The position numbers and the translations under genes were made by a program. The notes beneath the pieces were generated by a model. It was not told the origin of the DNA. It searched no databases and saw only the letters and a list, made by a program, of their open reading frames with translations. Positions 1 to 4,941 of a stretch of DNA of 6,512 bases are shown piece by piece. The stretch comes from Thermoplasmata archaeon. Lineage in GTDB: Archaea > Thermoplasmatota > Thermoplasmata > SG8-5 > JAGLSY01. The DNA is taken from positions 1-6,512 of the forward strand of contig JAGLQE010000131.1 of the NCBI GenBank assembly GCA_023137005.1, read 5' to 3'. Numbering within the stretch: the first letter of the stretch is position 1; every line of letters begins with the position of its first letter.

Positions 1-2603
1 TCATAGAAGCGAACAAAAAAGCAGAGCTTCTTATTGGCAGGTCAAGGGATGAGATCATCGGGATGCATCAATCTGACCTTCACCCTCCTGAGGAGGTAGA
101 GGAGTATATTCAGATATTCAAGGAACACATTGAGGAAGGTAGTGCAGTATCTGAACCCATAGATGTTGTTCACAAGGATGGGCATAGGATCCCTGTGCTG
201 ATAAGTGCCAGTACCTTTGAGCTCGATGGAAAAATGGTGAACCAGGGTATCTTCCATGATATAACTGACATAAGGAAGGCCGAAACCGAGCGCAGAGAAA
301 GCGAGGAAAGGTTCAGGATACTGGCCGAGACATCATCTGCTGCCACATTCATTCATAAGGGAGGCAATTTCCTCTTCTTCAATAAGGCTACGGAAGAAAT
401 GAGCGGCTATTCCAGAGAAGAGCTCATGGGAATGAATTTCATAGAGGTCGTTCATCCAGATTCAGTTGACCTGGTGAAAGAGCGCGCCATGGCAAGATTG
501 AGAGGGGAAGATGTAACTCCCAATTACGAGATAAAGACAGTCAGAAAGGATGGCAGGATAGCCTGGCTGGAGATCACTGGCAATCAAATTCATTTCCAGG
601 GAGAGGATGCCATAATCGGCACGGCTTTCGATATAACTGAAAGAAAGAAGGCCGAGGAAGCACCTTTGCTTACCCAATTCATGTTGGAACGATTATCGGA
701 CGCGGTATTCTGGATGGATTCAGATGCTCGATTTTTCTATGTCAACAATGCAGCCTGTGAGAATCTGGGCTACACCAGGGCTGAACTTCTGGGAATGACC
801 GTGCATGACATCGATCCAGACTTCAATAAAGACATTTGGCCAGAACACTGGGAGGATCTCAAAAATGGATCTTCCTCAATAATTGAATCTACACATAAAA
901 GAAAAGATGACAGTGTCTTCCCTGTTGAGATAGCGAACAACTACATCCGCTACATGGACAAGGAATACAATTGTGCCATTGCCAGAGACATCTCGGAGCG
1001 AAAGAAATCTGAGAAAGCTATCCAGGAATCTCACGAGAAGATAAAGAGCATGGTGTCCTCCATGGATGACCTGATATTCGGTCTGGATAAGGAGGGTGTA
1101 TTCATCTTCTATCATTATTCAGGAAATGGTGACCTATATGTGCAACCAGAGGAATTCCTCGGGAAAAATTATTCCGAGGTCATGCCACCGAGTATTTGTG
1201 AAATGATAGATGAAGGCAAGATGAAGAATTCCAAGGGCGAGATCCACGAGTTCGAATACCCCCTACCATCTGAGACTGGAGAACACTGGTTCGCGGCCAA
1301 GATGTCACCCTATATGCTGAATGATGAGTATATTGGAAGTGTTTCGGTCATAAGGAACATAACCGAAGCCAAGATGTCTGAGAGGGCTCTTAGAGATGGT
1401 GAAAAGTTCCTGGCTAATATATTTGAGAGCATTCAGGACGGACTCATAGTCATGGATATTGATCTGAATATAGTAAGTACGAATCAGACCATCGAGGAGT
1501 GGTTCCCGCACAAAATGCCCTTCGAGGGTAAGACCTGTAATGACGTGCTCCTGTGTGATGCACAAGATAGCGACTGTAAATGTCCAAGTCCAGACGTTCT
1601 AAGCTCAAAGAAGTCTGATCGAAGAGTGATACGAAAGTTCGGTCAGGAAAATGCCCATATTGGATGGCTGGAACTTCATAGCTTCCCACTGTATGATGTG
1701 GATACCGGAGAATTAAATGGAGTGATCGAATATATTCGGGATATCACAGAGCAGAGGAAGGCCGAGGAAGAGAAAGAGGAGTTCCAGTATCAGTTGGATG
1801 CCTTTTTCCATGCTTCGACAGATGGTATTGGGATTGAAAAGAATGAACGATTCATATATGCGAATCCAAAATTGGTTGAGCTATTTGGCTGTGATGATGT
1901 ATCGGAATTGATAGGAAAGAAACCTGGTGATTTCATGACATCTGAATCTGCTAAAATAGTCGGAAAATACCATCAACAAAGATCCTCTGGAAAACATGCC
2001 CCAACCTATTATGATTTCAAGGTGGTCAAGAAAAATGATGGCACAACTTTTGATGCAGAGGTTTCCATACATGAGTATGAGATGCGGGATGAGTTCTATA
2101 CAGTTGGCTTCGTAAAGGACGTGACCGAACTCAAGAAGAGCAGGGAGCTGGAGGTCCAGAGCAGAATATTAGAGGCTCAGTTCGAGATGAAGTCCGTTAT
2201 TACCGATCTGGTCCCTATCTTCCTCGATTCTATGGGTTCAGAGGGCAGGGCGAACTTCGTCAGCAATCTCTCGGAGAAGCTGGATAAGGTATTGAAGGAA
2301 AAGTACTATGATGAGACAAAGCGCAATGCCAAGGAGGTTTCTGAGATATATTGCCAGGTACTCATGGATCTGGGTGGAGAGGCACAGCTTGACTGTCCTA
2401 TTGACCCCATGAATTGCAGTAATGTCGTCATAAAATGTCCATGGAGCAATGAGAAGACCAAGAACCTGATATTATGTATCCTATGCAGGGGGATTGCCTG
2501 GAGATTCGCCCAGTACTCGGACCAACCAATGACCGTCCAGCTGGAGCACACCATGGCTGATGGTCACTCTGATTGTAAGATCACTGTCTCGGAGAAGAAA
2601 TAG
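1..2603 (+). CDS. Multi-PAS sensory protein with Cys-rich C-terminal output domain (5' partial)
   Basis: Sensory protein, incomplete at its N terminus. The frame is open from base 3 and the codons before the ATG at 63 (reading IEANKKAELLIGRSRDEIIG) are clearly PAS sequence, so that ATG is internal. Six PAS units follow one another, each closing with a DIT/NIT/DVT-type end: about 1-280, 300-645, 675-1000, 1030-1370, 1400-1750 and 1790-2130. Charged linkers such as ERKKAEE join them. PAS unit 5 carries four cysteines (codons at 1536, 1554, 1575, 1581). A short helical linker leads to a C-terminal domain (about 2200-2600) with seven cysteines, including C-x6-C-x6-C (2394, 2415, 2436), C-x2-C (2475, 2484) and a final GHSDCKITV. 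This resembles the methanogen output domain (MetOD1) and V4R-like domains; that match is from memory. No HisKA, HATPase, GGDEF, receiver or HTH domain and no membrane segment is visible, so it is probably a cytoplasmic redox or ligand sensor that is not itself a kinase. A domain upstream of the window could change this. mptE starts 14 bases downstream and may be co-transcribed. Confidence 0.5.
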   Translation, partial: IEANKKAELLIGRSRDEIIGMHQSDLHPPEEVEEYIQIFKEHIEEGSAVSEPIDVVHKDGHRIPVLISASTFELDGKMVNQGIFHDITDIRKAETERRESEERFRILAETSSAATFIHKGGNFLFFNKATEEMSGYSREELMGMNFIEVVHPDSVDLVKERAMARLRGEDVTPNYEIKTVRKDGRIAWLEITGNQIHFQGEDAIIGTAFDITERKKAEEAPLLTQFMLERLSDAVFWMDSDARFFYVNNAACENLGYTRAELLGMTVHDIDPDFNKDIWPEHWEDLKNGSSSIIESTHKRKDDSVFPVEIANNYIRYMDKEYNCAIARDISERKKSEKAIQESHEKIKSMVSSMDDLIFGLDKEGVFIFYHYSGNGDLYVQPEEFLGKNYSEVMPPSICEMIDEGKMKNSKGEIHEFEYPLPSETGEHWFAAKMSPYMLNDEYIGSVSVIRNITEAKMSERALRDGEKFLANIFESIQDGLIVMDIDLNIVSTNQTIEEWFPHKMPFEGKTCNDVLLCDAQDSDCKCPSPDVLSSKKSDRRVIRKFGQENAHIGWLELHSFPLYDVDTGELNGVIEYIRDITEQRKAEEEKEEFQYQLDAFFHASTDGIGIEKNERFIYANPKLVELFGCDDVSELIGKKPGDFMTSESAKIVGKYHQQRSSGKHAPTYYDFKVVKKNDGTTFDAEVSIHEYEMRDEFYTVGFVKDVTELKKSRELEVQSRILEAQFEMKSVITDLVPIFLDSMGSEGRANFVSNLSEKLDKVLKEKYYDETKRNAKEVSEIYCQVLMDLGGEAQLDCPIDPMNCSNVVIKCPWSNEKTKNLILCILCRGIAWRFAQYSDQPMTVQLEHTMADGHSDCKITVSEKK

Positions 2604-2617
2604 GTTGGTCTGTTAAT

Positions 2618-3259
2618 ATGGAATGGAAAGACTGGCTTCCGATCTACAAGGAAATTTTGATGGACTTTCAGTTTTCCAGAGAAGAGGATGAGATGTCAGC
2701 ACTCCTCTTGTCCCGGCTGCTGGAAGAAAAAGGTGCAATATCCTCTCAAACCCTCAAGAATGCCATACATGGAAAACAGGTTACAGTGGCCGCCAGTGCC
2801 TTTGAACCACATCAGGCATACGATGTAGGTGATGGTGTGCTTATCGCAACTGGTAGCTCCATGGAATTGTTTCTTGCAATGGATAAGGTGCCAGACATTA
2901 TCGTCACTGACCTTGATGGCGATATTGAAATTCAATTGGAACTTGATCGACGGGGAAGTATTGTGGTCATTCATGCCCATGGCGATAATGCCGCCGCCAT
3001 CGAAGAATGGGTTCCACAGTTCACGGGAAGGGTGATCGGGACCACACAATCCAAGCCCTTGCACAATGTTCATAATTTTGGTGGGTTCACTGATGGCGAC
3101 AGAGCGGCGCTCATGGCAGATCATTTCCATGCCAGTGAGATAAGATTACTGGGCTTTGATTTTGAGAATCCAGTACCAAAGCCAGGGAGTGACCCAGAGG
3201 TTAAGAAGAGAAAATTGGCCTGGGCTAGAAAATTGATCAACCCAATAATTGAAAAATAA
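2618..3259 (+). CDS. mptE: 6-hydroxymethyl-7,8-dihydropterin pyrophosphokinase, MptE family (DUF115)
   Basis: Predicted cytoplasmic enzyme of 213 residues that transfers diphosphate from ATP to 6-hydroxymethyl-7,8-dihydropterin. The product is the precursor joined to an arylamine in tetrahydromethanopterin or folate synthesis. The family is recognised by TDLDGD (97-102), HAHGDN (119-124), GGFTDGDRA (155-163), GFDF (179-182) and a basic C-terminal helix KKRKLAWARKLI (196-207). The acidic loops are expected to hold Mg-ATP. The archaeal enzyme is unrelated to bacterial FolK. The segment before TDLDGD reads IATGSS, where I expect a DGA-like motif in relatives, so this subfamily may differ at the substrate or nucleotide pocket. 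The length fits the family. The ATG at 2618 lies 14 bases after the stop of the PAS gene and has only a weak GGTTGG-like Shine-Dalgarno sequence, so translation may depend on the upstream gene. A hairpin follows the stop. The family call is firm; which cofactor is made cannot be told here. Confidence 0.88.
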   Translation: MEWKDWLPIYKEILMDFQFSREEDEMSALLLSRLLEEKGAISSQTLKNAIHGKQVTVAASAFEPHQAYDVGDGVLIATGSSMELFLAMDKVPDIIVTDLDGDIEIQLELDRRGSIVVIHAHGDNAAAIEEWVPQFTGRVIGTTQSKPLHNVHNFGGFTDGDRAALMADHFHASEIRLLGFDFENPVPKPGSDPEVKKRKLAWARKLINPIIEK

Positions 3260-3300
3260 GAGGTAGAGACCGAGTCAGTATCAACTCGGTCTCGAATTTA
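3252..3300. terminator. Perfect 10-bp inverted repeat between convergent genes; probable terminator
   Basis: GAGACCGAGT (3266-3275) and ACTCGGTCTC (3284-3293) are exact reverse complements around an 8-base loop. The hairpin sits between the stops of mptE and ndk. Read leftward, out of ndk, it is followed by TTATTTTTC, whose T5 tract overlaps the last codons of mptE; archaeal termination favours such T tracts. Read rightward, out of mptE, only a weak AATTTATT follows. It therefore looks mainly like the end of the ribosomal/ndk operon and may also protect or end the mptE transcript. Confidence 0.65.
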
Positions 3301-3314
3301 TTATGGGTCATGGT

Positions 3315-3764
3315 CTATTCATAAAGCCAGACATTGTCTATTCTCGTATAGCCCTGAACTTCCTCAGGCTTGAAGAACAAGTCTATCTCTCTATCCGAGC
3401 TGGGCACTGAGTCTGAGGCGTGGATTATATTCCTGCCAGTCTCTATCCCGAAGTCTCCCCTGATGGTTCCTGGGGAAGCCTCTAATGGGTTTGTCTTACC
3501 CACCACGGTCCTGACGGCCGATACCACATCCTTCCCCTCAAGCACCAGGGCTGTGACAGGTCCAGATGTGATATACTCCATCAGGCTATTGTAGAAGGGC
3601 TTTCCAATGTGCTCCTTGTAATGCTCACCAGCGAGTTCCGGGGAGATGGTCATGAGCTTCATGCCCACTAACTTGAAACCCTTCTCCTCGAATCTCTGGA
3701 CGACCTTGCCCACCAGGCATCTCTGGACACCATCGGGCTTGATCATGACGAAGGTCCTTTCCAA
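3315..3764 (-). CDS. ndk: Nucleoside diphosphate kinase (TTG start)
   Basis: Cytoplasmic enzyme of 149 residues that moves the gamma phosphate from ATP to other (d)NDPs through a phospho-histidine. The catalytic histidine is H115 in NIIHASDS (112-119). The other active-site residues are in register with the family: K9, Y49, F57, R85, T91, R102 and N112, each three lower than the usual K12...H118 numbering. The length is normal for archaeal Ndk. The frame stays open upstream to an ATG at 3920, but that stretch is only the rpl24e tail read in another frame, giving an Arg/Lys-rich peptide unlike any Ndk. The first codon fitting the family N terminus ([11 protein letters not shown]) is TTG at 3764, with AAAGGAG nine bases ahead. 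The gene starts four bases after the rpl24e stop and is last in the operon, before the hairpin at 3266-3293. infB, which often lies nearby in related archaea, does not follow here. Confidence 0.95.
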   Translation of the reverse strand: MERTFVMIKPDGVQRCLVGKVVQRFEEKGFKLVGMKLMTISPELAGEHYKEHIGKPFYNSLMEYITSGPVTALVLEGKDVVSAVRTVVGKTNPLEASPGTIRGDFGIETGRNIIHASDSVPSSDREIDLFFKPEEVQGYTRIDNVWLYE

Positions 3765-3768
3765 GGGC

Positions 3769-4089
3769 TCACTCTCCTTTTGTCTCGGGTTCGGCTTTCT
3801 TGGCTGCTGGCTTCTTCTTTGCGGGAGCCTTTTTCTTTGGTGCAGCCTTCTTTTTATCCTCAGCTTCCTTCTCTGCAACCGCTCTCTCGTGCTTGAGACT
3901 GGCTTCCTTGAGCTCAGCATACCTCTTTGTCCATCTTGTCCTTCTCGGGACCCTTTTCAGGTCAATGAGGTTCTTCTTGCACTTGTTGGAGCATAGACTG
4001 TATACCGTGCCATCTCTCTTGACAAACATCTTGCCAGTTCCCGGCTCGATAGCATCTCCGCAGAAGTTACAAATTCTTCTTTCAACCAT
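3769..4089 (-). CDS. rpl24e: Large-subunit ribosomal protein L24e with Lys/Ala-rich C-terminal tail
   Basis: Zinc-ribbon protein of the 50S subunit, 106 residues. The core (about 1-60) has the four zinc ligands C7-x2-C10 and C33-x3-C37, with the L24e pattern [21 protein letters not shown] and [12 protein letters not shown]. Archaeal L24e proteins usually end soon after this core, at about 55-70 residues. Here a charged, probably helical stretch (61-78) is followed by a low-complexity tail of Lys, Ala and Pro (about 79-102) built from APKKK/PAKKK-like units, resembling histone H1 or mycobacterial HU tails. The tail is probably disordered and binds RNA. The ATG at 4089 has GGTGA four bases ahead and begins four bases after the rps28e stop. 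The ndk ribosome-binding site lies within its last codons. Confidence 0.95.
   Translation of the reverse strand: MVERRICNFCGDAIEPGTGKMFVKRDGTVYSLCSNKCKKNLIDLKRVPRRTRWTKRYAELKEASLKHERAVAEKEAEDKKKAAPKKKAPAKKKPAAKKAEPETKGE
3774..3780 (-). promoter_or_regulatory. Shine-Dalgarno sequence of ndk, inside the end of rpl24e
   Basis: AAAGGAG on the minus strand, nine bases before TTG at 3764. It decides the ndk start, since no in-frame ATG or GTG fits the family N terminus. It overlaps the last codons of rpl24e, so the two genes are probably translationally linked. Confidence 0.75.
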
Positions 4090-4093
4090 TCGC

Positions 4094-4306
4094 TCACCTA
4101 CCCATGCCGAGCTTCCTAGCCTCTCTCTGCGTCTCCCTTAGAAGGAGTATGTCGCCGAGCTGGACCGGGCCCATAACGTTCCTTGTTATTATCCTGCCCT
4201 TGTCACGACCGTCCAGTACCCTTACTTTGACCTGGGTTGCCTCTCCGGTCATGCCGGTTCGACCAACGATCTCGACTATCTCTGCAGGTATTCCATTCAA
4301 AGTCAT
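4094..4306 (-). CDS. rps28e: Small-subunit ribosomal protein S28e
   Basis: 30S subunit protein of 70 residues with an OB-like beta barrel, found in archaea and eukaryotes only. Diagnostic stretches are [16 protein letters not shown] (15-30), [15 protein letters not shown] (42-56) and the C-terminal ETQREARKL (58-66), the position where the family has ETEREAR-type sequence. Length is typical. The start is ATG at 4306, with AGGTG eight bases ahead in the 16-base gap after rpl7ae. It is the second gene of the L7Ae-S28e-L24e-Ndk operon. Confidence 0.97.
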   Translation of the reverse strand: MTLNGIPAEIVEIVGRTGMTGEATQVKVRVLDGRDKGRIITRNVMGPVQLGDILLLRETQREARKLGMGR

Positions 4307-4322
4307 TTAGAGACCACCTGGA

Positions 4323-4688
4323 TTATTTCTTCAAGTCGCTTATGGCCTTGGTCACTTCCTCTAGAAGGGCTTTGCCCTTTCCGACACTCGTGATGGCCAC
4401 GGAAGCAGTTGGCTTCTCCAGACCACAGGCGATACCCAATTCCTGCTTGCTTGGAACATATGCGAATGGAATGTTCTTCTCAGCGCACAGCAGGGGCATG
4501 TGGGCCAGAATTTCTTCTGGAGTCACATCTTCTGCCATAACTACAAAGTTGGCCATGCCCTTCTCTACAAGCTTGGTCACTTCATTGCTTCCTTTCTTGA
4601 CCTTTCCTGTGTCGCGGGCCAGTTCTACCAACTGGAATATCTTATCTGCTAGCTCCTTTGGTGTTTCATATCTTACATACATAGGCAT
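4323..4688 (-). CDS. rpl7ae: Ribosomal protein L7Ae, kink-turn RNA-binding protein
   Basis: RNA-binding protein of 121 residues. In archaea L7Ae is part of the 50S subunit and also of box C/D and H/ACA guide RNPs and RNase P, recognising kink-turns. The RNA-binding signature KGSNEVTKLVEKG (32-44) is intact, followed by EDVTPEEILAHMPLLC (53-68), IPFAYVPSKQELG (73-85) and the loop IACGLEKPTA (86-95). The length is normal. Two in-frame ATGs exist (4688 and 4682). The first is chosen because GAGGTG lies about six bases ahead of it; the second would be 12 away. It leads the operon and appears to have a long leader (see 4689-4841). L7Ae represses its own mRNA through a leader kink-turn in some archaea, so autoregulation is plausible, but I did not find a convincing kink-turn. 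Confidence 0.97.
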   Translation of the reverse strand: MPMYVRYETPKELADKIFQLVELARDTGKVKKGSNEVTKLVEKGMANFVVMAEDVTPEEILAHMPLLCAEKNIPFAYVPSKQELGIACGLEKPTASVAITSVGKGKALLEEVTKAISDLKK

Positions 4689-4728
4689 ATTTTCACCTCA
4701 TTCCCCGCATCGAACCACGACCTTTGAT

Positions 4729-4782
4729 AATGTCTGGCTGTCGGCGGATCATTATTCATCGGCTCTGTTTGAATGTCTGGCT
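4729..4782 (-). repeat. Direct repeat AGCCAGACATT x2, 43 bases apart
   Basis: Minus-strand AGCCAGACATT occurs at 4782-4772 and again, identical, at 4739-4729. The first copy is the 3' arm of the stem-loop at 4769-4798, including its bulged A. The second copy could therefore compete for the same 5' arm. The same 11 bases also occur inside the end of ndk (about 3325-3335, opposite orientation); an 11-base match at that distance may well be chance. Confidence 0.7.
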
Positions 4783-4798
4783 TTTGGCCAGCATTCAA
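4769..4798 (-). other. Stem-loop in the L7Ae leader, 12 bp with one bulged base
   Basis: On the minus strand TTGAATGCTGGC (4798-4787) pairs with GCCAG-A-CATTCAA (4781-4769). All 12 pairs are Watson-Crick, with one bulged A (4776) in the 3' arm and a five-base CAAAA loop. It is not followed by a T tract, so it is not a simple terminator. One bulged base does not make a kink-turn, which needs a three-base bulge and tandem G-A pairs. The same DNA could instead be a protein-binding inverted repeat. Confidence 0.6.
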
Positions 4799-4808
4799 CT
4801 CGAAGATC

Positions 4809-4825
4809 GTGATCCTTTGTGATCC
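4809..4825. repeat. Direct repeat GTGATCC-TTT-GTGATCC, 10-base period
   Basis: Two exact 7-base copies (4809-4815 and 4819-4825) are spaced by one helical turn and lie between the divergent genes. They sit about 80 bases upstream of the ftcD TATA box and just downstream of the expected start of the L7Ae transcript. They could be an operator or, in the L7Ae leader RNA, alternative partners for TGATCC (minus strand, 4751-4746). Confidence 0.45.
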
Positions 4826-4860
4826 AATCCTTCTACTGAGCAGTCGCCCAATACTGGTTC

Positions 4861-4880
4861 CGTATATATTTGTTTTCCCC
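4861..4880 (-). promoter_or_regulatory. BRE/TATA promoter of the L7Ae operon
   Basis: On the minus strand a purine-rich GGGGAAAAC is followed by AAATATATACG, a good match to an archaeal BRE plus TATA box. The TATA core is nearly palindromic, but the BRE-like purines on its right side point it leftward, toward rpl7ae. Start of transcription is expected roughly 25 bases further, near 4841. Confidence 0.55.
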
Positions 4881-4891
4881 GCAAATACTCG

Positions 4892-4909
4892 CGCGATAGG
4901 CTTATATCA
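4892..4909 (+). promoter_or_regulatory. TATA-type promoter of ftcD
   Basis: CTTATATCA (4901-4909), preceded by purine-containing CGATAGG, lies so that transcription would begin near 4930. This leaves a very short leader just including the GGTGA Shine-Dalgarno sequence. It stands back to back with the leftward promoter at 4861-4880, about 39 bases between TATA centres. Confidence 0.5.
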
Positions 4910-4931
4910 ATATGTTGATTACCGGATTTCA

Positions 4932-4938
4932 AGGTGAT
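4932..4938 (+). promoter_or_regulatory. Shine-Dalgarno sequence deciding the ftcD start
   Basis: AGGTGAT directly abuts the first of two consecutive ATGs (4939, 4942). Spacing of about four bases from GGTGA favours the second. A further in-frame ATG at 4912 has no such site and lies just after the TATA box. Confidence 0.65.
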
Positions 4939-4941
4939 ATG

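Larger units (their letters stand above)
4689..4841 (-). promoter_or_regulatory. Probable long 5' leader of the L7Ae-S28e-L24e-Ndk mRNA
   Basis: If the TATA box at 4862-4869 is used, transcription would begin near 4841, leaving about 150 untranslated bases before rpl7ae, which is long for an archaeal ribosomal gene. I see no coding frame in it. It contains a strong stem-loop (4769-4798), an exact 11-base copy of that hairpin's 3' arm nearer the start codon (4729-4739), and two GGATCAC units (4809-4825) that could pair with a downstream TGATCC (4746-4751). It ends with the GAGGTG ribosome-binding site. Weaker AT-rich stretches at 4747-4759 and 4724-4734 could serve as nearer promoters and shorten the leader. 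Confidence 0.5.

Noticed and set aside
2696..3130. 144-codon minus-strand open frame inside mptE
   Set aside because: It is antisense to a well-supported conserved gene, with no recognisable domain and no promoter.
3765..3920. Open frame extending ndk upstream to an ATG at 3920
   Set aside because: The added 52 residues are an Arg/Lys-rich out-of-frame reading of the rpl24e tail; no Ndk has such an N terminus, and a TTG with a good Shine-Dalgarno site explains the start.
4700..4722. tRNA T-loop-like GGTTCGAT on the minus strand
   Set aside because: The flanking bases do not form a five-pair T stem (second pair is G-G), and no acceptor, D or anticodon arm is present.
4741..4765. Possible box C/D or kink-turn motif (CCGATGA, AATGATC, CCGACAG on the minus strand)
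   Set aside because: Only five of seven box C positions match, there is no CTGA box D at a fitting place, and no three-base bulge with tandem G-A pairs could be drawn.
4237..4812. Long plus-strand open frame across rps28e, rpl7ae and the intergenic region
   Set aside because: It lies opposite clearly conserved ribosomal protein genes and its translation resembles no protein family I know.
4912..4941. Alternative upstream ftcD starts at ATG 4912 and ATG 4939
   Set aside because: 4912 has no Shine-Dalgarno site and lies upstream of the expected transcript start; 4939 abuts the GGTGAT site with no spacing.
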